Source: Catellatospora paridis
GTDB lineage: Bacteria; Actinomycetota; Actinomycetes; Mycobacteriales; Micromonosporaceae
Length of the DNA: 64,000 nucleotides
Direction: 5' to 3'
NCBI RefSeq assembly: GCF_009720365.1
Contig: NZ_ML769314.1
Span: forward strand, 549,264 to 613,263
Each line of letters opens with the position of its first letter. Within the stretch, counting starts at the first letter, position 1. The notes below the pieces were generated by a model. That model saw only the letters and a list, made by a program, of their open reading frames with translations, did not search any database and was not told the origin of the DNA. Shown here in pieces: positions 27,451 through 35,992 of the stretch. A program made the translations under genes and the position numbers.

Positions 27451-28116
27451 ATGCTTTCCGACGACACATCCCAGTACCACGGCCCGATCGAGCCGGGCCG
27501 GCCCGCGTCGGCGCCGGGCGGCGGCCGCGGCGCGGACGTGCTCTGGGCGCTGGCGCTGGCGGTCGTGATCGCCGTGCTGGGGCTGGGGCTGGGGCTGCTG
27601 TGGCACGCGGTCGCGCCGACCCTGCCACTGCGCATCGTCGAGGAGGGCGCGGTCTACACCTCCCCGGAGCCGGAGGAACTGGCGGCCGCGGAGGGCTGGT
27701 TCGTGCTGCTCGGCCTCGGCTTCGGCCTGCTGTGCGCGATCGCGGCCTGGGTGCTGCTGCCCGCCCGCCGGGGGCCGATCCAGCTGGCCGGGCTGCTGCT
27801 GGGCACCCTGATCGCAGGCTGGGCGGCGTGGTGGCTCGGCCACGACATCGGGCTGGCCGCCTACCAGGACAAGCTGCACAATGCGCCGGTGGACACGATC
27901 ATCCAGCGGCCGGTGGACCTGCGCGCGGTGAAGAACCTGACCTTCTTCCCGTACGCGATCGGCGGTGTCCTGCTCATCCCGGCGCTCGGCGCGGTGGTCA
28001 CCTACGCGCTGGCGGCGGCCTGGTCGCGGTGGCCCTCGCTGCGACGCCACGAGGACGAGCAGGAGTGGGCCGCCTACGACGACGATCAGTTCATCACGGG
28101 CGCCGGGCCGAGCTGA
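27451..28116 (+). CDS. DUF2567-like integral membrane protein
   Basis: This 221-residue membrane protein has a hydrophilic N-terminus and four hydrophobic helices (about residues 33-52, 83-103, 110-128, 172-192). A conserved-looking extracytoplasmic loop between the first two has IVEEGAVYTSPEPEEL. It matches DUF2567, a family of unknown function often found next to hisD in actinomycetes. The tail after the last helix is acidic (HEDEQEWAAYDDDQFI). It converges on the LON-domain gene with a 31-bp overlap of coding ends. Confidence 0.75.
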   Translation: MLSDDTSQYHGPIEPGRPASAPGGGRGADVLWALALAVVIAVLGLGLGLLWHAVAPTLPLRIVEEGAVYTSPEPEELAAAEGWFVLLGLGFGLLCAIAAWVLLPARRGPIQLAGLLLGTLIAGWAAWWLGHDIGLAAYQDKLHNAPVDTIIQRPVDLRAVKNLTFFPYAIGGVLLIPALGAVVTYALAAAWSRWPSLRRHEDEQEWAAYDDDQFITGAGPS

Positions 28117-28769
28117 GACAGCTGCGCCGGCACCGCCCGTACCTCGCGCAGCAGCGCGGTCTCCCGGGCCAGCATGGTCAGCTCATGGCGCAGCCTGGTC
28201 GCCGGGTCCGGCGCGCTGAGCAGCTGCTGGCGGTCGCCGACGGTCAGTGACGCGCTGGCCGCGACCAGGTTCGACAGCACCGTCGGGTCGTCGGGCAGCT
28301 GGTCGTCCGGCCCGCCGCGCAGCACGCTGAGGTATTCCCGAAACGCGGCCAGCACCCGCGGGGCGAGCTGGTCGGCCAGCTCGTCGGGGGCGGGGTCGGG
28401 CAGCCACTCCACGCCGACCACCGGGTAGGGGTGCGGGCTGGGCACGAAACCGGTGATGCGGAACCGGCGTGCGCCGACGGTGACGATGTCGAACTTGCCG
28501 TCGGGCCGCTCGGTGATCTTGCGTAGCTGCGCCACGCAGCCGACCTCGTGCACCACGACCTCGGAGGTGGCGACGCCGTCGTGCGGCGGGGGCATGACCT
28601 CCAGGCCGCGTTCGATCGCGACCACGCCGAACTCGCGCGGGGTGCCGTCGGGCAGCTCCATCAGGTTGCGCATCAGCGTGCGCCAGCGCTCCTCGAAGAT
28701 GTGCAGCGGCAGCACCAGGCCCGGGAAGAGCACCGTGCCCAGCGGGAACAGCGGCAGCGTCCCGGTCAT
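28086..28769 (-). CDS. LON peptidase N-terminal (substrate-binding) domain protein
   Basis: This 227-residue stand-alone LON substrate-binding domain protein has no ATPase or protease part. The N-terminal signature is LPLFPLGTVLFPGLVLPLHIFEERWR, followed by REFGVVAIERG, a Gly-Cys-Val-A motif (HEVGCVAQLRKI) and VGARRFRI. The C-terminal half is helical. Such proteins are presumed adaptors or substrate binders. The family is frequently adjacent to hisD in actinobacteria, as here. The coding end overlaps that of the DUF2567 gene on the other strand. Confidence 0.9.
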   Translation of the reverse strand: MTGTLPLFPLGTVLFPGLVLPLHIFEERWRTLMRNLMELPDGTPREFGVVAIERGLEVMPPPHDGVATSEVVVHEVGCVAQLRKITERPDGKFDIVTVGARRFRITGFVPSPHPYPVVGVEWLPDPAPDELADQLAPRVLAAFREYLSVLRGGPDDQLPDDPTVLSNLVAASASLTVGDRQQLLSAPDPATRLRHELTMLARETALLREVRAVPAQLSQLGPAPVMN

Positions 28770-28898
28770 CAGGTGAGCCTAACGCCGGAGTGTGTCAACG
28801 GGCAGAGTCCGCCCGCGGTAGCCGGCGGCCATGTTGCAGTGGTCCGGGTCACTGTCCCAGTGCCTGGGCGCATGCACCGGCCCGCGTACGTGCGCCAG

Positions 28899-28904
28899 TA
28901 GACT
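28899..28904 (+). promoter_or_regulatory. Candidate -10 of hisD placed for a leaderless transcript
   Basis: TAGACT ends 7 nt before the GTG at 28912, so transcription would begin at or next to the start codon. GGGAGG between them could instead serve a TTG start at 28915 on a longer transcript. The -35 is unclear. Confidence 0.3.
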
Positions 28905-28911
28905 TTGGGAG

Positions 28912-30252
28912 GTGTTGACCCGTATCGACCTGCGTGGACGTGACATCGATCCGCGCAACCTGCTGCCCCGTGCCCAGATCGACGTCAGCCAGGCGGTGGA
29001 GCAGATCCGCCCGCTGGTCGACGGGGTGCGCGAGCACGGTGTCGAGGCGGTCAAGGAAGCCACCCATCGGCTCGACGGGGTGGACCTGGCCGCGTTGCGG
29101 GTGCCGGCGGAAGCGATCAAGGAAGCCGAGCAGGCCCTCGAACCGGAGGTCCGGGCCGCCCTGCTGGAGGTGATCGCGCGCACCCGCAAGGTGCACGCCG
29201 ACCAGCGCCGCACCGACCACACCACCCAGGTGGTGCCCGGTGGCACGGTCACCGAGCGCTGGTTGCCGGTGGCCCGGGTCGGCCTCTACGTGCCCGGCGG
29301 CCTGGCCGTCTACCCGTCGACCGTGGTCATGAACGTGGTCCCCGCGCAGGCCGCGGGCGTGCCGAGCCTGGTGATCGCCAGCCCGCCGCAGAAGGCGACC
29401 GGGCTGCCCGACGCGCGGGTGCTGGCCGCCTGCGCGCTGCTCGGCGTCGACGAGGTGTACGCGGTGGGCGGCGCGCAGGCCGTGGCGATGCTCGCCTACG
29501 GCACCCGCGGCACCGCGGATCCGGAGCGCGAGCTGCCCGCCCACGACGACTGCGCGCCGGTCGACCTGATCACCGGCCCGGGCAACCTGTGGGTCACCGC
29601 GGCCAAGCGCCTGGTGCGCGGGGTGGTGGGCATCGACGCCGAGGCCGGGCCGACCGAGATCGCGATCCTGGCCGACGACACCGCCGACCCGGCGCACGTC
29701 GCGGCCGACCTGATCAGCCAGGCCGAGCACGACCCGATGGCGGCCAGCGTGCTGGTCACCGACTCGCCCGCGCTGGCCGACGCGGTCGACGCGGAGCTGG
29801 CCGTGCGGGTGGCCCGCACCAAGCACAGCGAGCGGGTGACGATCGCGCTGGGCGGGCGGCAGTCGGCGACCGTGCTGGTCGACGACCTGGCGCAGGGGCT
29901 GCGGGTGGTGGACGCGTACGCCGCGGAGCACCTGGAGATCCAGACCCGCGACGCGCGGGAGTGGGCGATGCGGGTGCGCAACGCGGGGGCGATCTTCGTC
30001 GGGGCGTACGCGCCGGTGTCGCTGGGCGACTACTGCGCCGGTTCCAACCACGTGCTGCCCACCGCGGGCTGCGCCCGGCACAGCTCGGGCCTGTCCGTGC
30101 AGTCGTTCCTGCGCGGCATCCACGTCGTGGAGTACACACAGGACGCGCTGCGCGACGTCGCGCACCACGTGGTGGCGCTGGCCAACGCCGAGGACCTGCC
30201 CGCGCACGGCGAGGCCGTGGCCGCCCGCTTCGAGAAGGACGGTGCGGCATGA
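28912..30252 (+). CDS. hisD: Histidinol dehydrogenase
   Basis: HisD is the zinc- and NAD-dependent enzyme that oxidises histidinol to histidine in two steps, the last of the pathway. The 446 residues span [31 protein letters not shown], the [24 protein letters not shown] block and [15 protein letters not shown]. The zinc and catalytic histidines/glutamates follow in EHL-type motifs ([27 protein letters not shown]). GTG at 28912 begins the homologous N-terminus; TTG at 28915 is an alternative and longer frames lack homology. The stop lies in ATGA at 30249-30252, which starts the first junction repeat before hisC. Confidence 0.96.
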   Translation: MLTRIDLRGRDIDPRNLLPRAQIDVSQAVEQIRPLVDGVREHGVEAVKEATHRLDGVDLAALRVPAEAIKEAEQALEPEVRAALLEVIARTRKVHADQRRTDHTTQVVPGGTVTERWLPVARVGLYVPGGLAVYPSTVVMNVVPAQAAGVPSLVIASPPQKATGLPDARVLAACALLGVDEVYAVGGAQAVAMLAYGTRGTADPERELPAHDDCAPVDLITGPGNLWVTAAKRLVRGVVGIDAEAGPTEIAILADDTADPAHVAADLISQAEHDPMAASVLVTDSPALADAVDAELAVRVARTKHSERVTIALGGRQSATVLVDDLAQGLRVVDAYAAEHLEIQTRDAREWAMRVRNAGAIFVGAYAPVSLGDYCAGSNHVLPTAGCARHSSGLSVQSFLRGIHVVEYTQDALRDVAHHVVALANAEDLPAHGEAVAARFEKDGAA

Positions 30253-30320
30253 GCGAGCGCAGCGAGCGAATCATGATGCTGGGAGATGCCGGCAACGAGC
30301 GAAGCGAGGCGCCGGCATGA
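30249..30320 (+). repeat. Junction repeat copy A (hisD-hisC)
   Basis: A 72-bp element begins with ATGA, which contains the hisD stop, and ends in ATGA, the hisC start. The left part is ATGAGCGAGCGCAGCGAGCG followed by AATCATG, the right part is CGAGCGAAGCGAGG, with a variable middle. Five related elements occur in the window (30249, 31390, 32078, 32821, 56017). Confidence 0.75.
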
Positions 30321-31393
30321 GCGAGTGGGTGCAGGAGCTGCTGCGGGAGGACCTGCGCGGGCTCAGCGCGTACGGCGCGCCGCAGCTGGACGTGCCGGTG
30401 CGGCTGAACACCAACGAGAACTCGTACCCGCTGCCCGACGAGGTGGTGCGGGCGGTGAGCCGGGCGATCACCGGCGAGATCGCGGACCTGAACCGCTACC
30501 CCGATCGCGACGCCGTGAAGCTGCGCGCCGACCTGGCCGCCTACTGCGGGCACGGGCTGACCGCCGAGCAGCTGTGGGCCGCCAACGGCTCCAACGAGGT
30601 GCAGCAGCAGCTGTTCCAGGCGTTCGCGGGGCCGGGGCGCACCGCGCTGGGCTTCGGTCCGGCGTACTCGATGCATCCGCTGCTGGCCGTCGGCACCGCC
30701 ACCACCTGGGTCGACGGCCGCCGCGACGCGGACTTCGGGCTGACCGCCGAGCACGCGGTCGCCCAGGTCCGGGCACACCGCCCCGCGCTGACGCTGCTGT
30801 GCTCGCCGAACAACCCGACCGGCACCGCGCTCGACTTCGCCGTGATCGAGGCGGTGCTCGCCGAGACGAGTGGCCTGGTCGTGGTCGACGAGGCGTACGC
30901 CGAGTTCCGGCGGCCCGGCACGCCCAGCGCGCTGGAGCTGCTGGACTCCCACCCGCGGCTGGTGGTCAGCCGCACCATGAGCAAGGCGTTCGCCTTCGCC
31001 GGGGCACGGGTCGGCTACCTCGCCGCGCACCCGGCGGTGATCGAGGCGGTCCAGCTGGTACGCCTGCCTTACCACCTCTCGGCGCTCACCCAGGCCGCCG
31101 CCCGTGCCGCGCTGGCGCACGCGGACGTGCTGCTGGGCACCGTCGAGGCGATCAAGGCGCAGCGCGACCGCATCGTCGCGGAGCTGCGCGAAAGCGGCTG
31201 GACCGTGGCCGACTCGGACGCCAACTTCGTCCTGTTCGGACGGTTCGACGACCAGAAGGCGGCCTGGCAGACTCTGCTCGACCAGGGCGTGCTGGTCCGC
31301 GACGTCGGGCTGCCGGGCTGGCTGCGGGTGACCGCGGGCACCGAGCAGGAGACGACCGCGTTCCTGAACGCGATGAAGGAGCTGCGGCCATGA
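30317..31393 (+). CDS. hisC: Histidinol-phosphate aminotransferase
   Basis: HisC is a PLP-dependent class I/II aminotransferase converting imidazole-acetol phosphate and glutamate to histidinol phosphate. The 358 residues include [52 protein letters not shown] and the PLP-lysine segment [22 protein letters not shown] 30317 is the start and lies at the right end of junction repeat A. The in-frame extension from 30242 is repeat sequence and the hisD end. It is the second gene of hisD-C-B-H. Confidence 0.96.
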   Translation: MSEWVQELLREDLRGLSAYGAPQLDVPVRLNTNENSYPLPDEVVRAVSRAITGEIADLNRYPDRDAVKLRADLAAYCGHGLTAEQLWAANGSNEVQQQLFQAFAGPGRTALGFGPAYSMHPLLAVGTATTWVDGRRDADFGLTAEHAVAQVRAHRPALTLLCSPNNPTGTALDFAVIEAVLAETSGLVVVDEAYAEFRRPGTPSALELLDSHPRLVVSRTMSKAFAFAGARVGYLAAHPAVIEAVQLVRLPYHLSALTQAAARAALAHADVLLGTVEAIKAQRDRIVAELRESGWTVADSDANFVLFGRFDDQKAAWQTLLDQGVLVRDVGLPGWLRVTAGTEQETTAFLNAMKELRP

Positions 31394-31458
31394 GCGCGCG
31401 GCCGATGGGCAATCCCCGCGCGCTGGCCGGGGACGAGCGAAGCGAGGCAGGGGCATGA
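31390..31458 (+). repeat. Junction repeat copy B (hisC-hisB), divergent
   Basis: A 69-bp element begins ATGAGCGCGCGG at the hisC stop and ends with GACGAGCGAAGCGAGGCAGG plus the hisB ATG. Its right half matches copy A closely. The left half is degenerate. Confidence 0.65.
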
Positions 31459-32081
31459 CCAGGACCGGACGCGTCGAGCGGGTCACCAAGGAGACCAAGG
31501 TCCTCGTCGAGATCGACCTCGACGGCACGGGCCGGGCCGAGATCGCCACCGGGGTCGGCTTCTTCGACCACATGCTGAACCAGATCGCCCGGCACGGCGG
31601 CTTCGACCTCACCGTGCGGACCGAGGGCGACCTGGAGATCGACGCGCACCACACCATGGAGGACACCGCGCTCGCCCTCGGCGAGGCCTTCGCGCAGGCA
31701 CTGGGCGACAAGGCGGGCATCCGCCGGTACGGCGACGCGGTGGTGCCGATGGACGAGGTGCTGGTGCAGGCCGCGGTCGACCTGTCGGGGCGGCCCTACG
31801 TGGTGCACGACGAGCCGGAGAACATCGCCGACTACATCAACCCGGGCAGCGGGCCCGTCTACCCGACCTCGATGACGCGGCACATCTTCGAGTCGTTCGG
31901 GCAGACCGCGCGGATCACCCTGCACGTGTCGGTGCTGCGCGCCTCGCGCCCGGGGCAGAAGCCGGATGCGCACCACGTCATCGAGGGCCAGTTCAAGGCG
32001 CTGGCCCGAGCCCTGCGCACCGCCGTGGAGATCGACCCGCGCAGCGCGGGCACGGTCCCGAGCACGAAGGGCGTGCTGTGA
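31455..32081 (+). CDS. hisB: Imidazoleglycerol-phosphate dehydratase
   Basis: HisB is the manganese-dependent dehydratase that forms imidazole-acetol phosphate, monofunctional at 208 residues as in actinobacteria (no phosphatase domain). The signatures are GVGFFDHMLNQIARHGGFDL, DAHHTMEDTALALGEA and the paired C-terminal site RHIFESFG ... DAHHVIEGQFKALARALR. Two metal ions bind the H-H-x-x-E motifs. It starts at ATG 31455 at the right end of repeat B, and its stop is part of GTGA opening repeat C. Confidence 0.97.
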   Translation: MTRTGRVERVTKETKVLVEIDLDGTGRAEIATGVGFFDHMLNQIARHGGFDLTVRTEGDLEIDAHHTMEDTALALGEAFAQALGDKAGIRRYGDAVVPMDEVLVQAAVDLSGRPYVVHDEPENIADYINPGSGPVYPTSMTRHIFESFGQTARITLHVSVLRASRPGQKPDAHHVIEGQFKALARALRTAVEIDPRSAGTVPSTKGVL

Positions 32082-32152
32082 GCGAGCGCAGCGAGCTCAT
32101 CCGACGGGCACGGATTCATGCCGCCGACGAGCGCAGCGAGGAGAAGGCATGA
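32078..32152 (+). repeat. Junction repeat copy C (hisB-hisH)
   Basis: A 75-bp element runs from GTGA (hisB stop) to ATGA (hisH start). Its left part, GTGAGCGAGCGCAGCGAGC, and its right part, CGACGAGCGCAGCGAGGAG plus AAGGC, match copies A and D. The GGAG forms the hisH ribosome site. Confidence 0.75.
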
Positions 32153-32772
32153 GCCCGAAGGTGACGGTGCTCGACTACGGGTCGGGCAACCTGCGTTCGG
32201 CGCAGCGGGCGCTGGAGGCGGCGGGCGCGGACGTGGTCGTGACCGCCGACCTGGCCGCTGCGGAGCGGGCCGACGGACTGGTGGTGCCGGGCGTGGGCGC
32301 GTTCGCCGCGTGCATGGCGGGCATCGAGGCCGCGCAGGCCGGGCCGGTGATCGCCGACCGGGTGATGGCCGGGCGGCCGGTGCTGGGCATCTGTGTCGGG
32401 GCGCAGATCATGTTCGACTCCGGCGACGAGCACGGCGTGGTCACCAAGGGGCTGGGCCTGCTGCCCGGCGCGGTGACCCGGCTGGCCGCGCGCCGGGTGC
32501 CGCACATGGGGTGGAACCTGCTCGACGCGCCTTCGGGCTCGACGCTGTTCACCGGGGTCGAGGCGGACGCGCGCTGCTACTTCGTGCACTCGTACGCCGC
32601 GCCGCCGAATGCCGAGCTGGACGCGGTCGCGCTGGTCACCACGTCGACCCATGAGCGCGCGACGTTCGTCGCCGCGGCGGAGCGGGGGCCGCTGGCGGTC
32701 GCCCAGTTCCACCCGGAGAAGTCCGGCGCGGTCGGCGCGCGCGTGCTGCGGAACTGGATCGCCACGTTGTGA
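32149..32772 (+). CDS. hisH: Imidazole glycerol phosphate synthase glutaminase subunit
   Basis: HisH is the class I glutamine amidotransferase subunit that feeds ammonia to HisF. The 207 residues have DYGSGNLRSAQRAL, the VPGVGAF oxyanion strand, the nucleophile in GICVGAQIMF and the catalytic His/Glu in AQFHPEKSG, plus the HisF-contact region PHMGWNLL and YFVHSY. ATG 32149 is used; upstream in-frame codons belong to hisB and the repeat. It is separated from its partner hisF by about 3.2 kb. Confidence 0.96.
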   Translation: MSPKVTVLDYGSGNLRSAQRALEAAGADVVVTADLAAAERADGLVVPGVGAFAACMAGIEAAQAGPVIADRVMAGRPVLGICVGAQIMFDSGDEHGVVTKGLGLLPGAVTRLAARRVPHMGWNLLDAPSGSTLFTGVEADARCYFVHSYAAPPNAELDAVALVTTSTHERATFVAAAERGPLAVAQFHPEKSGAVGARVLRNWIATL

Positions 32773-32782
32773 GACCGCTCGT

Positions 32783-32788
32783 TAGGCT
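32783..32788 (+). promoter_or_regulatory. Candidate -10 between hisH and the small membrane gene
   Basis: TAGGCT, 11 nt past the hisH stop, could begin an internal transcript for the 32892 gene and hisA. It would leave a roughly 100-nt leader made mostly of junction repeat D. Confidence 0.22.
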
Positions 32789-32820
32789 CGCCCCCGACGT
32801 CGAGGGCGATGGAGTGGCGC

Positions 32821-32895
32821 ATGAGCGAGCGTCAGCGAGCGAATCCGGGGACTACAGCCCATGCCTTCGACGAGCGTAGCGAGGAGAAGGCATGA
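32821..32895 (+). repeat. Junction repeat copy D
   Basis: A 75-bp element of the same family starts ATGAGCGAGCGTCAGCGAGC and ends GACGAGCGTAGCGAGGAG, AAGGC, ATGA, the start of the 32892 gene. Unlike the others, its left ATGA does not coincide with the upstream stop (hisH ends 48 nt before). Confidence 0.75.
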
Positions 32896-33224
32896 GTAAG
32901 GAACGCAAGCTCCGCAGGGAAGCGCGCGAGGAGGCGGCCCGCAAGGCCGTGGCGGTCGAGGAGCGCCGGGCGGCCCGCCGTATGGCGCGTCGCGCCGCGT
33001 GGCGCCGGATCAGCCTGTATGAACTGCGCAAGCGCCGTACCGGCCGGTTGTCGGCGCGGCGCAGCGCGGCCGAGCGGGCCGGGGTCGCCATCGTGGTCGC
33101 CCTGGCGCTGTTCGTGATCTGGACGCTGGTGCCGTCGACGGCGCTGGCCCTGGCGCTGACCCTGCTGCTGGCGCTGACCGTGCCGGTGTTCGTGATCGTC
33201 GCTTTCGACCGAAGGAGTTCCTGA
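32892..33224 (+). CDS. Small basic membrane protein in the his operon
   Basis: The function is unknown. The product is 110 residues. Residues 1-60 are strongly basic and helical ([20 protein letters not shown], then many Arg), likely cytoplasmic and possibly RNA- or lipid-contacting. Two hydrophobic helices follow (about 65-82 and 85-104) and a short basic end. It starts within junction repeat D, and its stop overlaps the hisA ATG by one base (TGATG). It is therefore co-translated with hisA, but it resembles no histidine enzyme. Confidence 0.75.
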   Translation: MSKERKLRREAREEAARKAVAVEERRAARRMARRAAWRRISLYELRKRRTGRLSARRSAAERAGVAIVVALALFVIWTLVPSTALALALTLLLALTVPVFVIVAFDRRSS

Positions 33225-33949
33225 TGACCCTGGATCTGCTGCCCGCCGTGGACGTCGTCGGGGGGCAGGCGGTGCGCCTGCAGCAGGGTGCCGCCGGCAG
33301 CGAGACGTCGTACGGCGACCCGCTGTCCGCTGCGCTGGACTTCCAGGCGGCCGGGGCGCAGTGGATCCACGTGGTCGACCTCGACGCCGCCTTCGGCCGG
33401 GGCTCCAACGCGGCGCTGCTGGCCGAGCTGGTCGGGCGGGTGGACATCAAGGTCGAGCTGTCCGGCGGTATCCGGGACGACGCGTCGCTGACCGCCGCCC
33501 TGGCCACCGGCGCGGCCCGGGTCAACATCGGCACCGCGGCGCTGGAGGACCCGGCGTGGTGCGACCGGGTCGTCGCCGAGTACGGCGACCGGGTCGCCGT
33601 CGGCCTGGACGTACGCGGGCGCGTGCTGTCCTCGCGCGGCTGGACCTCCGACGGCGGCGACCTGTTCGAGGTGCTGGCCCGGCTCGACAAGGCCGGCTGT
33701 GCCCGCTACGTGGTCACCGACATCCTCAAGGACGGCATGCTCCAGGGCCCGAACCTGCAGCTCTACCGCGACATCTGCGCCGCGACCCCCGCTCCCGTCA
33801 TCGCCTCCGGCGGCGTGTCCACCCTGGACGACCTGCGCGCCCTGGCAACCCTGGAGCCGATCGGCGTCGAAGGCGTCATCACCGGCAAGGCCGTCTACTC
33901 CGGCGCCTTCACCATCCCCGAAGCCCTCGCCGCCCTCACCCACCCCTGA
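33224..33949 (+). CDS. hisA: HisA/PriA phosphoribosyl isomerase
   Basis: This is a (beta-alpha)8 barrel isomerase of 241 residues acting on ProFAR in histidine synthesis. In actinobacteria lacking trpF the orthologue PriA also isomerises phosphoribosyl anthranilate for tryptophan; whether trpF exists elsewhere cannot be seen. The features are [57 protein letters not shown] and [16 protein letters not shown], with the C-terminal phosphate sites [13 protein letters not shown] and [13 protein letters not shown]. It is followed by a convergent LysR gene and a strong bidirectional repeat. Confidence 0.95.
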   Translation: MTLDLLPAVDVVGGQAVRLQQGAAGSETSYGDPLSAALDFQAAGAQWIHVVDLDAAFGRGSNAALLAELVGRVDIKVELSGGIRDDASLTAALATGAARVNIGTAALEDPAWCDRVVAEYGDRVAVGLDVRGRVLSSRGWTSDGGDLFEVLARLDKAGCARYVVTDILKDGMLQGPNLQLYRDICAATPAPVIASGGVSTLDDLRALATLEPIGVEGVITGKAVYSGAFTIPEALAALTHP

Positions 33950-33966
33950 CCCACCCCACCCAGCCG

Positions 33967-34040
33967 GCGATCTTGCGCGAACTGTGGGTGCGACACGCTC
34001 ATAACGCCCAAAAAGGCAACAGTTCACGCAAGATTGTCGC
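33967..34040. terminator. Dispersed GATCTTGCGCG inverted repeat (hisA/lysR)
   Basis: Arms gcgatcttgcgcgaactgt (33967-33985) and acagttcacgcaagattgtc (34019-34038) sit between convergent hisA and the LysR gene. A second GCGATCTTG follows at 34039. It is closely similar over the whole length to the element at 62490-62577, including the loop start gtgggtgcgacacgc. It is likely a bidirectional terminator. Confidence 0.65.
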
Positions 34041-34054
34041 GATCTTGGGGTGGG

Positions 34055-34963
34055 TCAGGAGCCGGTGCGGGCGGTGGTGCGGGTGGACCAGGCGTTGGTG
34101 ATGGCGTCGATGACGGCTTTGACGGCGGGGCGCTGGTAGTGGGGGGTGCGCCAGGTGACGCTGACGCGGCGGGTGGGGACCGGGTCGACGGGGACCACCA
34201 CGGTGCCGGGGGCGGTGGACAGGCGGGCCAGGCGGGGGAGCAGGGCGACGCCCAGGCCCGCGGCGACCAGCGCCTGCTGGGTCTCGAACTCGCCCACCAG
34301 GTAGGCCGGGCGCAGGCCGGGCAGCGCGCGGACCAGCCAGTCGTGGCAGATGGTGCCCTCGGGCGAGGCGATCCAGCGTTCGTCCGCGGCGCGGTCCAGC
34401 GGTCCCGGACCGGCCGTGGCGAGCGGGTGGTCGGCGGGCACGACCAGGTCGGCGGTGTCCTCGCCGAGCACGGTCGACGAGACGCCCGCGGGCAGGTGCA
34501 GGCGCACCTCGCGCCAGTCGTCGATCACGGCGACGTCCACCCGGCCGCGGTCGAGTTCGTGCAGCGCCTCGTAGGGGTTGGTCTCCACGACGCGGGGGCG
34601 CAGGCGCGGATACGACGAGGTCAGCGCGGACAGGGCGGGTGGCAGCAGGCCCCGGCAGGCGGTGGCGAAGCAGGCGACGGTGACCTCGCCGGCCACCTCG
34701 CCGCGGTAGGCGTCGAGCGCGGCCGCGGCGGTGTCGGCGGCCGCGAGCACCAGCGCGGCGTGCTCGGCCAGCAGCCGCCCGGCGTCGGACAGCCGCAGCC
34801 CGCGGCCGTCCTTGTGGCACAGCACCGTGCCGGTCTCCCGCTCCAGCTTCGCCAGCTGCTGTGACACCGCGGAAGGTGTGCAGTGCAGGGCGGCCGCGGC
34901 GGCGTGCACGGTGCCGTGGCGGGAGAGGGCGTCGATGGCGCGCAGGCGTCCCAGGTCGAGCAT
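34055..34963 (-). CDS. LysR family transcriptional regulator
   Basis: This is a LysR-type regulator of 302 residues. The N-terminal winged helix-turn-helix has RLRAIDALSRHGTVHAAAAA, LHCTPSAVSQQLAKLERETG and LLVAEHA-type linker helix residues. The effector domain follows (GEVTVACFATACRGLLPPAL ... VDVAVIDDW ... GVALLPRLA). It lies divergently 72 bp from an EamA exporter, so it very likely controls that gene and itself. The effector is unknown. Confidence 0.92.
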   Translation of the reverse strand: MLDLGRLRAIDALSRHGTVHAAAAALHCTPSAVSQQLAKLERETGTVLCHKDGRGLRLSDAGRLLAEHAALVLAAADTAAAALDAYRGEVAGEVTVACFATACRGLLPPALSALTSSYPRLRPRVVETNPYEALHELDRGRVDVAVIDDWREVRLHLPAGVSSTVLGEDTADLVVPADHPLATAGPGPLDRAADERWIASPEGTICHDWLVRALPGLRPAYLVGEFETQQALVAAGLGVALLPRLARLSTAPGTVVVPVDPVPTRRVSVTWRTPHYQRPAVKAVIDAITNAWSTRTTARTGS

Positions 34964-34969
34964 GAAGCG

Positions 34970-34997
34970 ATTCTAAACGAATACTGAAGAACTATTC
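34970..34997. promoter_or_regulatory. Candidate LysR operator between lysR and eamA
   Basis: Overlapping dyads ATTC-taaac-GAAT (34970-34982) and GAATA-N9-TATTC (34979-34997) lie in the 72-bp divergent gap. They fit the T-N11-A dyad style of LysR binding sites. This is an AT-rich island in GC-rich DNA. Confidence 0.4.
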
Positions 34998-35035
34998 GCT
35001 GGTGCTGCACGGTTGTCCGGGCCGATGCTCGGCGT

Positions 35036-35992
35036 ATGAAACCCAGGGACATCATGCTGGCCGTAGCCGTCGCCGCCGCGTGGGGCTGCAACTTCGTGGC
35101 GATCGAGGTCGGCCTGGACCGGATGCCGCCGCTGCTGTTCGGCGCGCTGCGCTTCGCGCTGGCCGCGTTCCCGGCGGTGCTGCTGATCGGCGGTCCGCGT
35201 ACGCCCTGGCGGTGGGTCCTCGGGATCGGCCTGGTGCTGGGCGTGGTCAAGTTCTCGCTGCTGTTCGCGGGCATGGCCGCCGGGCTGCCGGCCGGGCTGT
35301 CCTCGCTGCTGCTGCAGAGTCAGGCGATCTTCACGACGGTGTTCGCGGTCGCGCTGCTGCGCGAGCGGCCCGGGCGGCGCCAGTGGGCCGGGCTCGCGGT
35401 GGCCGTGGCGGGCGTCGGGCTGGTCGCCGCCCGGCTCGGCGCGGACCGCCCGGTCGAGGGCTTCGTGCTGGTGCTGGCCGCCGCGGTGGCGTGGAGCGTC
35501 GCCAACATCATGATGCGCCGGGCCGCCCCGCCGGACATGCTGCGCTTCATGGTCTGGGTGTCGGCGGTGGCCACGCTGCCGCTGTTCGCGCTGTCGCTGC
35601 TGTTCGAGGGACCGGCCCGGATCGGCGCGGCACTGTCCGGGCTGGACCTGTCGGGCCTGGGCGCGCTGGCCTACATCGCGGGCATCTCCACGCTGGCCGG
35701 GTTCGCCGGGTGGGGCGCGCTGATCAAGCGGTACGGCGCGTCGACGGTGGCCCCGTTCTCGATGCTCGTCCCGTTCTTCGGGATGAGTTCGGCGGCCCTG
35801 TTCCTGGGCGAGCCGCTGCGGGCGGGCGACGTGATCGCCGGGGCGCTGGTGATCGGGGGAGTGCTGCTCGGGGCGAGCGGCGGCGGCCGGGCGGCGGCCC
35901 CCGCGCTGGGCGGCCCGGCGCGCCACACCGCGTCCCACGAGCCGGACCAGCGGGTCGTCGTGGCGGGCCGGCAGGTAGCGTCGAGCGCATGA
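35036..35992 (+). CDS. EamA/RhtA family drug-metabolite exporter
   Basis: This 318-residue DMT-superfamily transporter has two EamA repeats and ten predicted membrane helices. Repeat one opens [21 protein letters not shown] and repeat two includes [12 protein letters not shown] and [25 protein letters not shown], with the usual motif of a conserved proline near [10 protein letters not shown]. Substrates in the family include amino acids, their derivatives and other metabolites. It is probably regulated by the divergent LysR gene. The ATGA overlap with hisF at 35989-35992 couples the two although they are functionally unrelated. Confidence 0.9.
   Translation: MKPRDIMLAVAVAAAWGCNFVAIEVGLDRMPPLLFGALRFALAAFPAVLLIGGPRTPWRWVLGIGLVLGVVKFSLLFAGMAAGLPAGLSSLLLQSQAIFTTVFAVALLRERPGRRQWAGLAVAVAGVGLVAARLGADRPVEGFVLVLAAAVAWSVANIMMRRAAPPDMLRFMVWVSAVATLPLFALSLLFEGPARIGAALSGLDLSGLGALAYIAGISTLAGFAGWGALIKRYGASTVAPFSMLVPFFGMSSAALFLGEPLRAGDVIAGALVIGGVLLGASGGGRAAAPALGGPARHTASHEPDQRVVVAGRQVASSA

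Noticed and set aside
30242-30316. N-terminal extension of hisC ([14 protein letters not shown])
   Set aside because: It is translation of the hisD end and junction repeat A. HisC homology begins at ATG 30317.
32821-32895. Short peptide ORFs of type MSERxR within the junction repeats
   Set aside because: They come from the repeat's own ATGAGCGAGCG sequence and have no conserved protein product.
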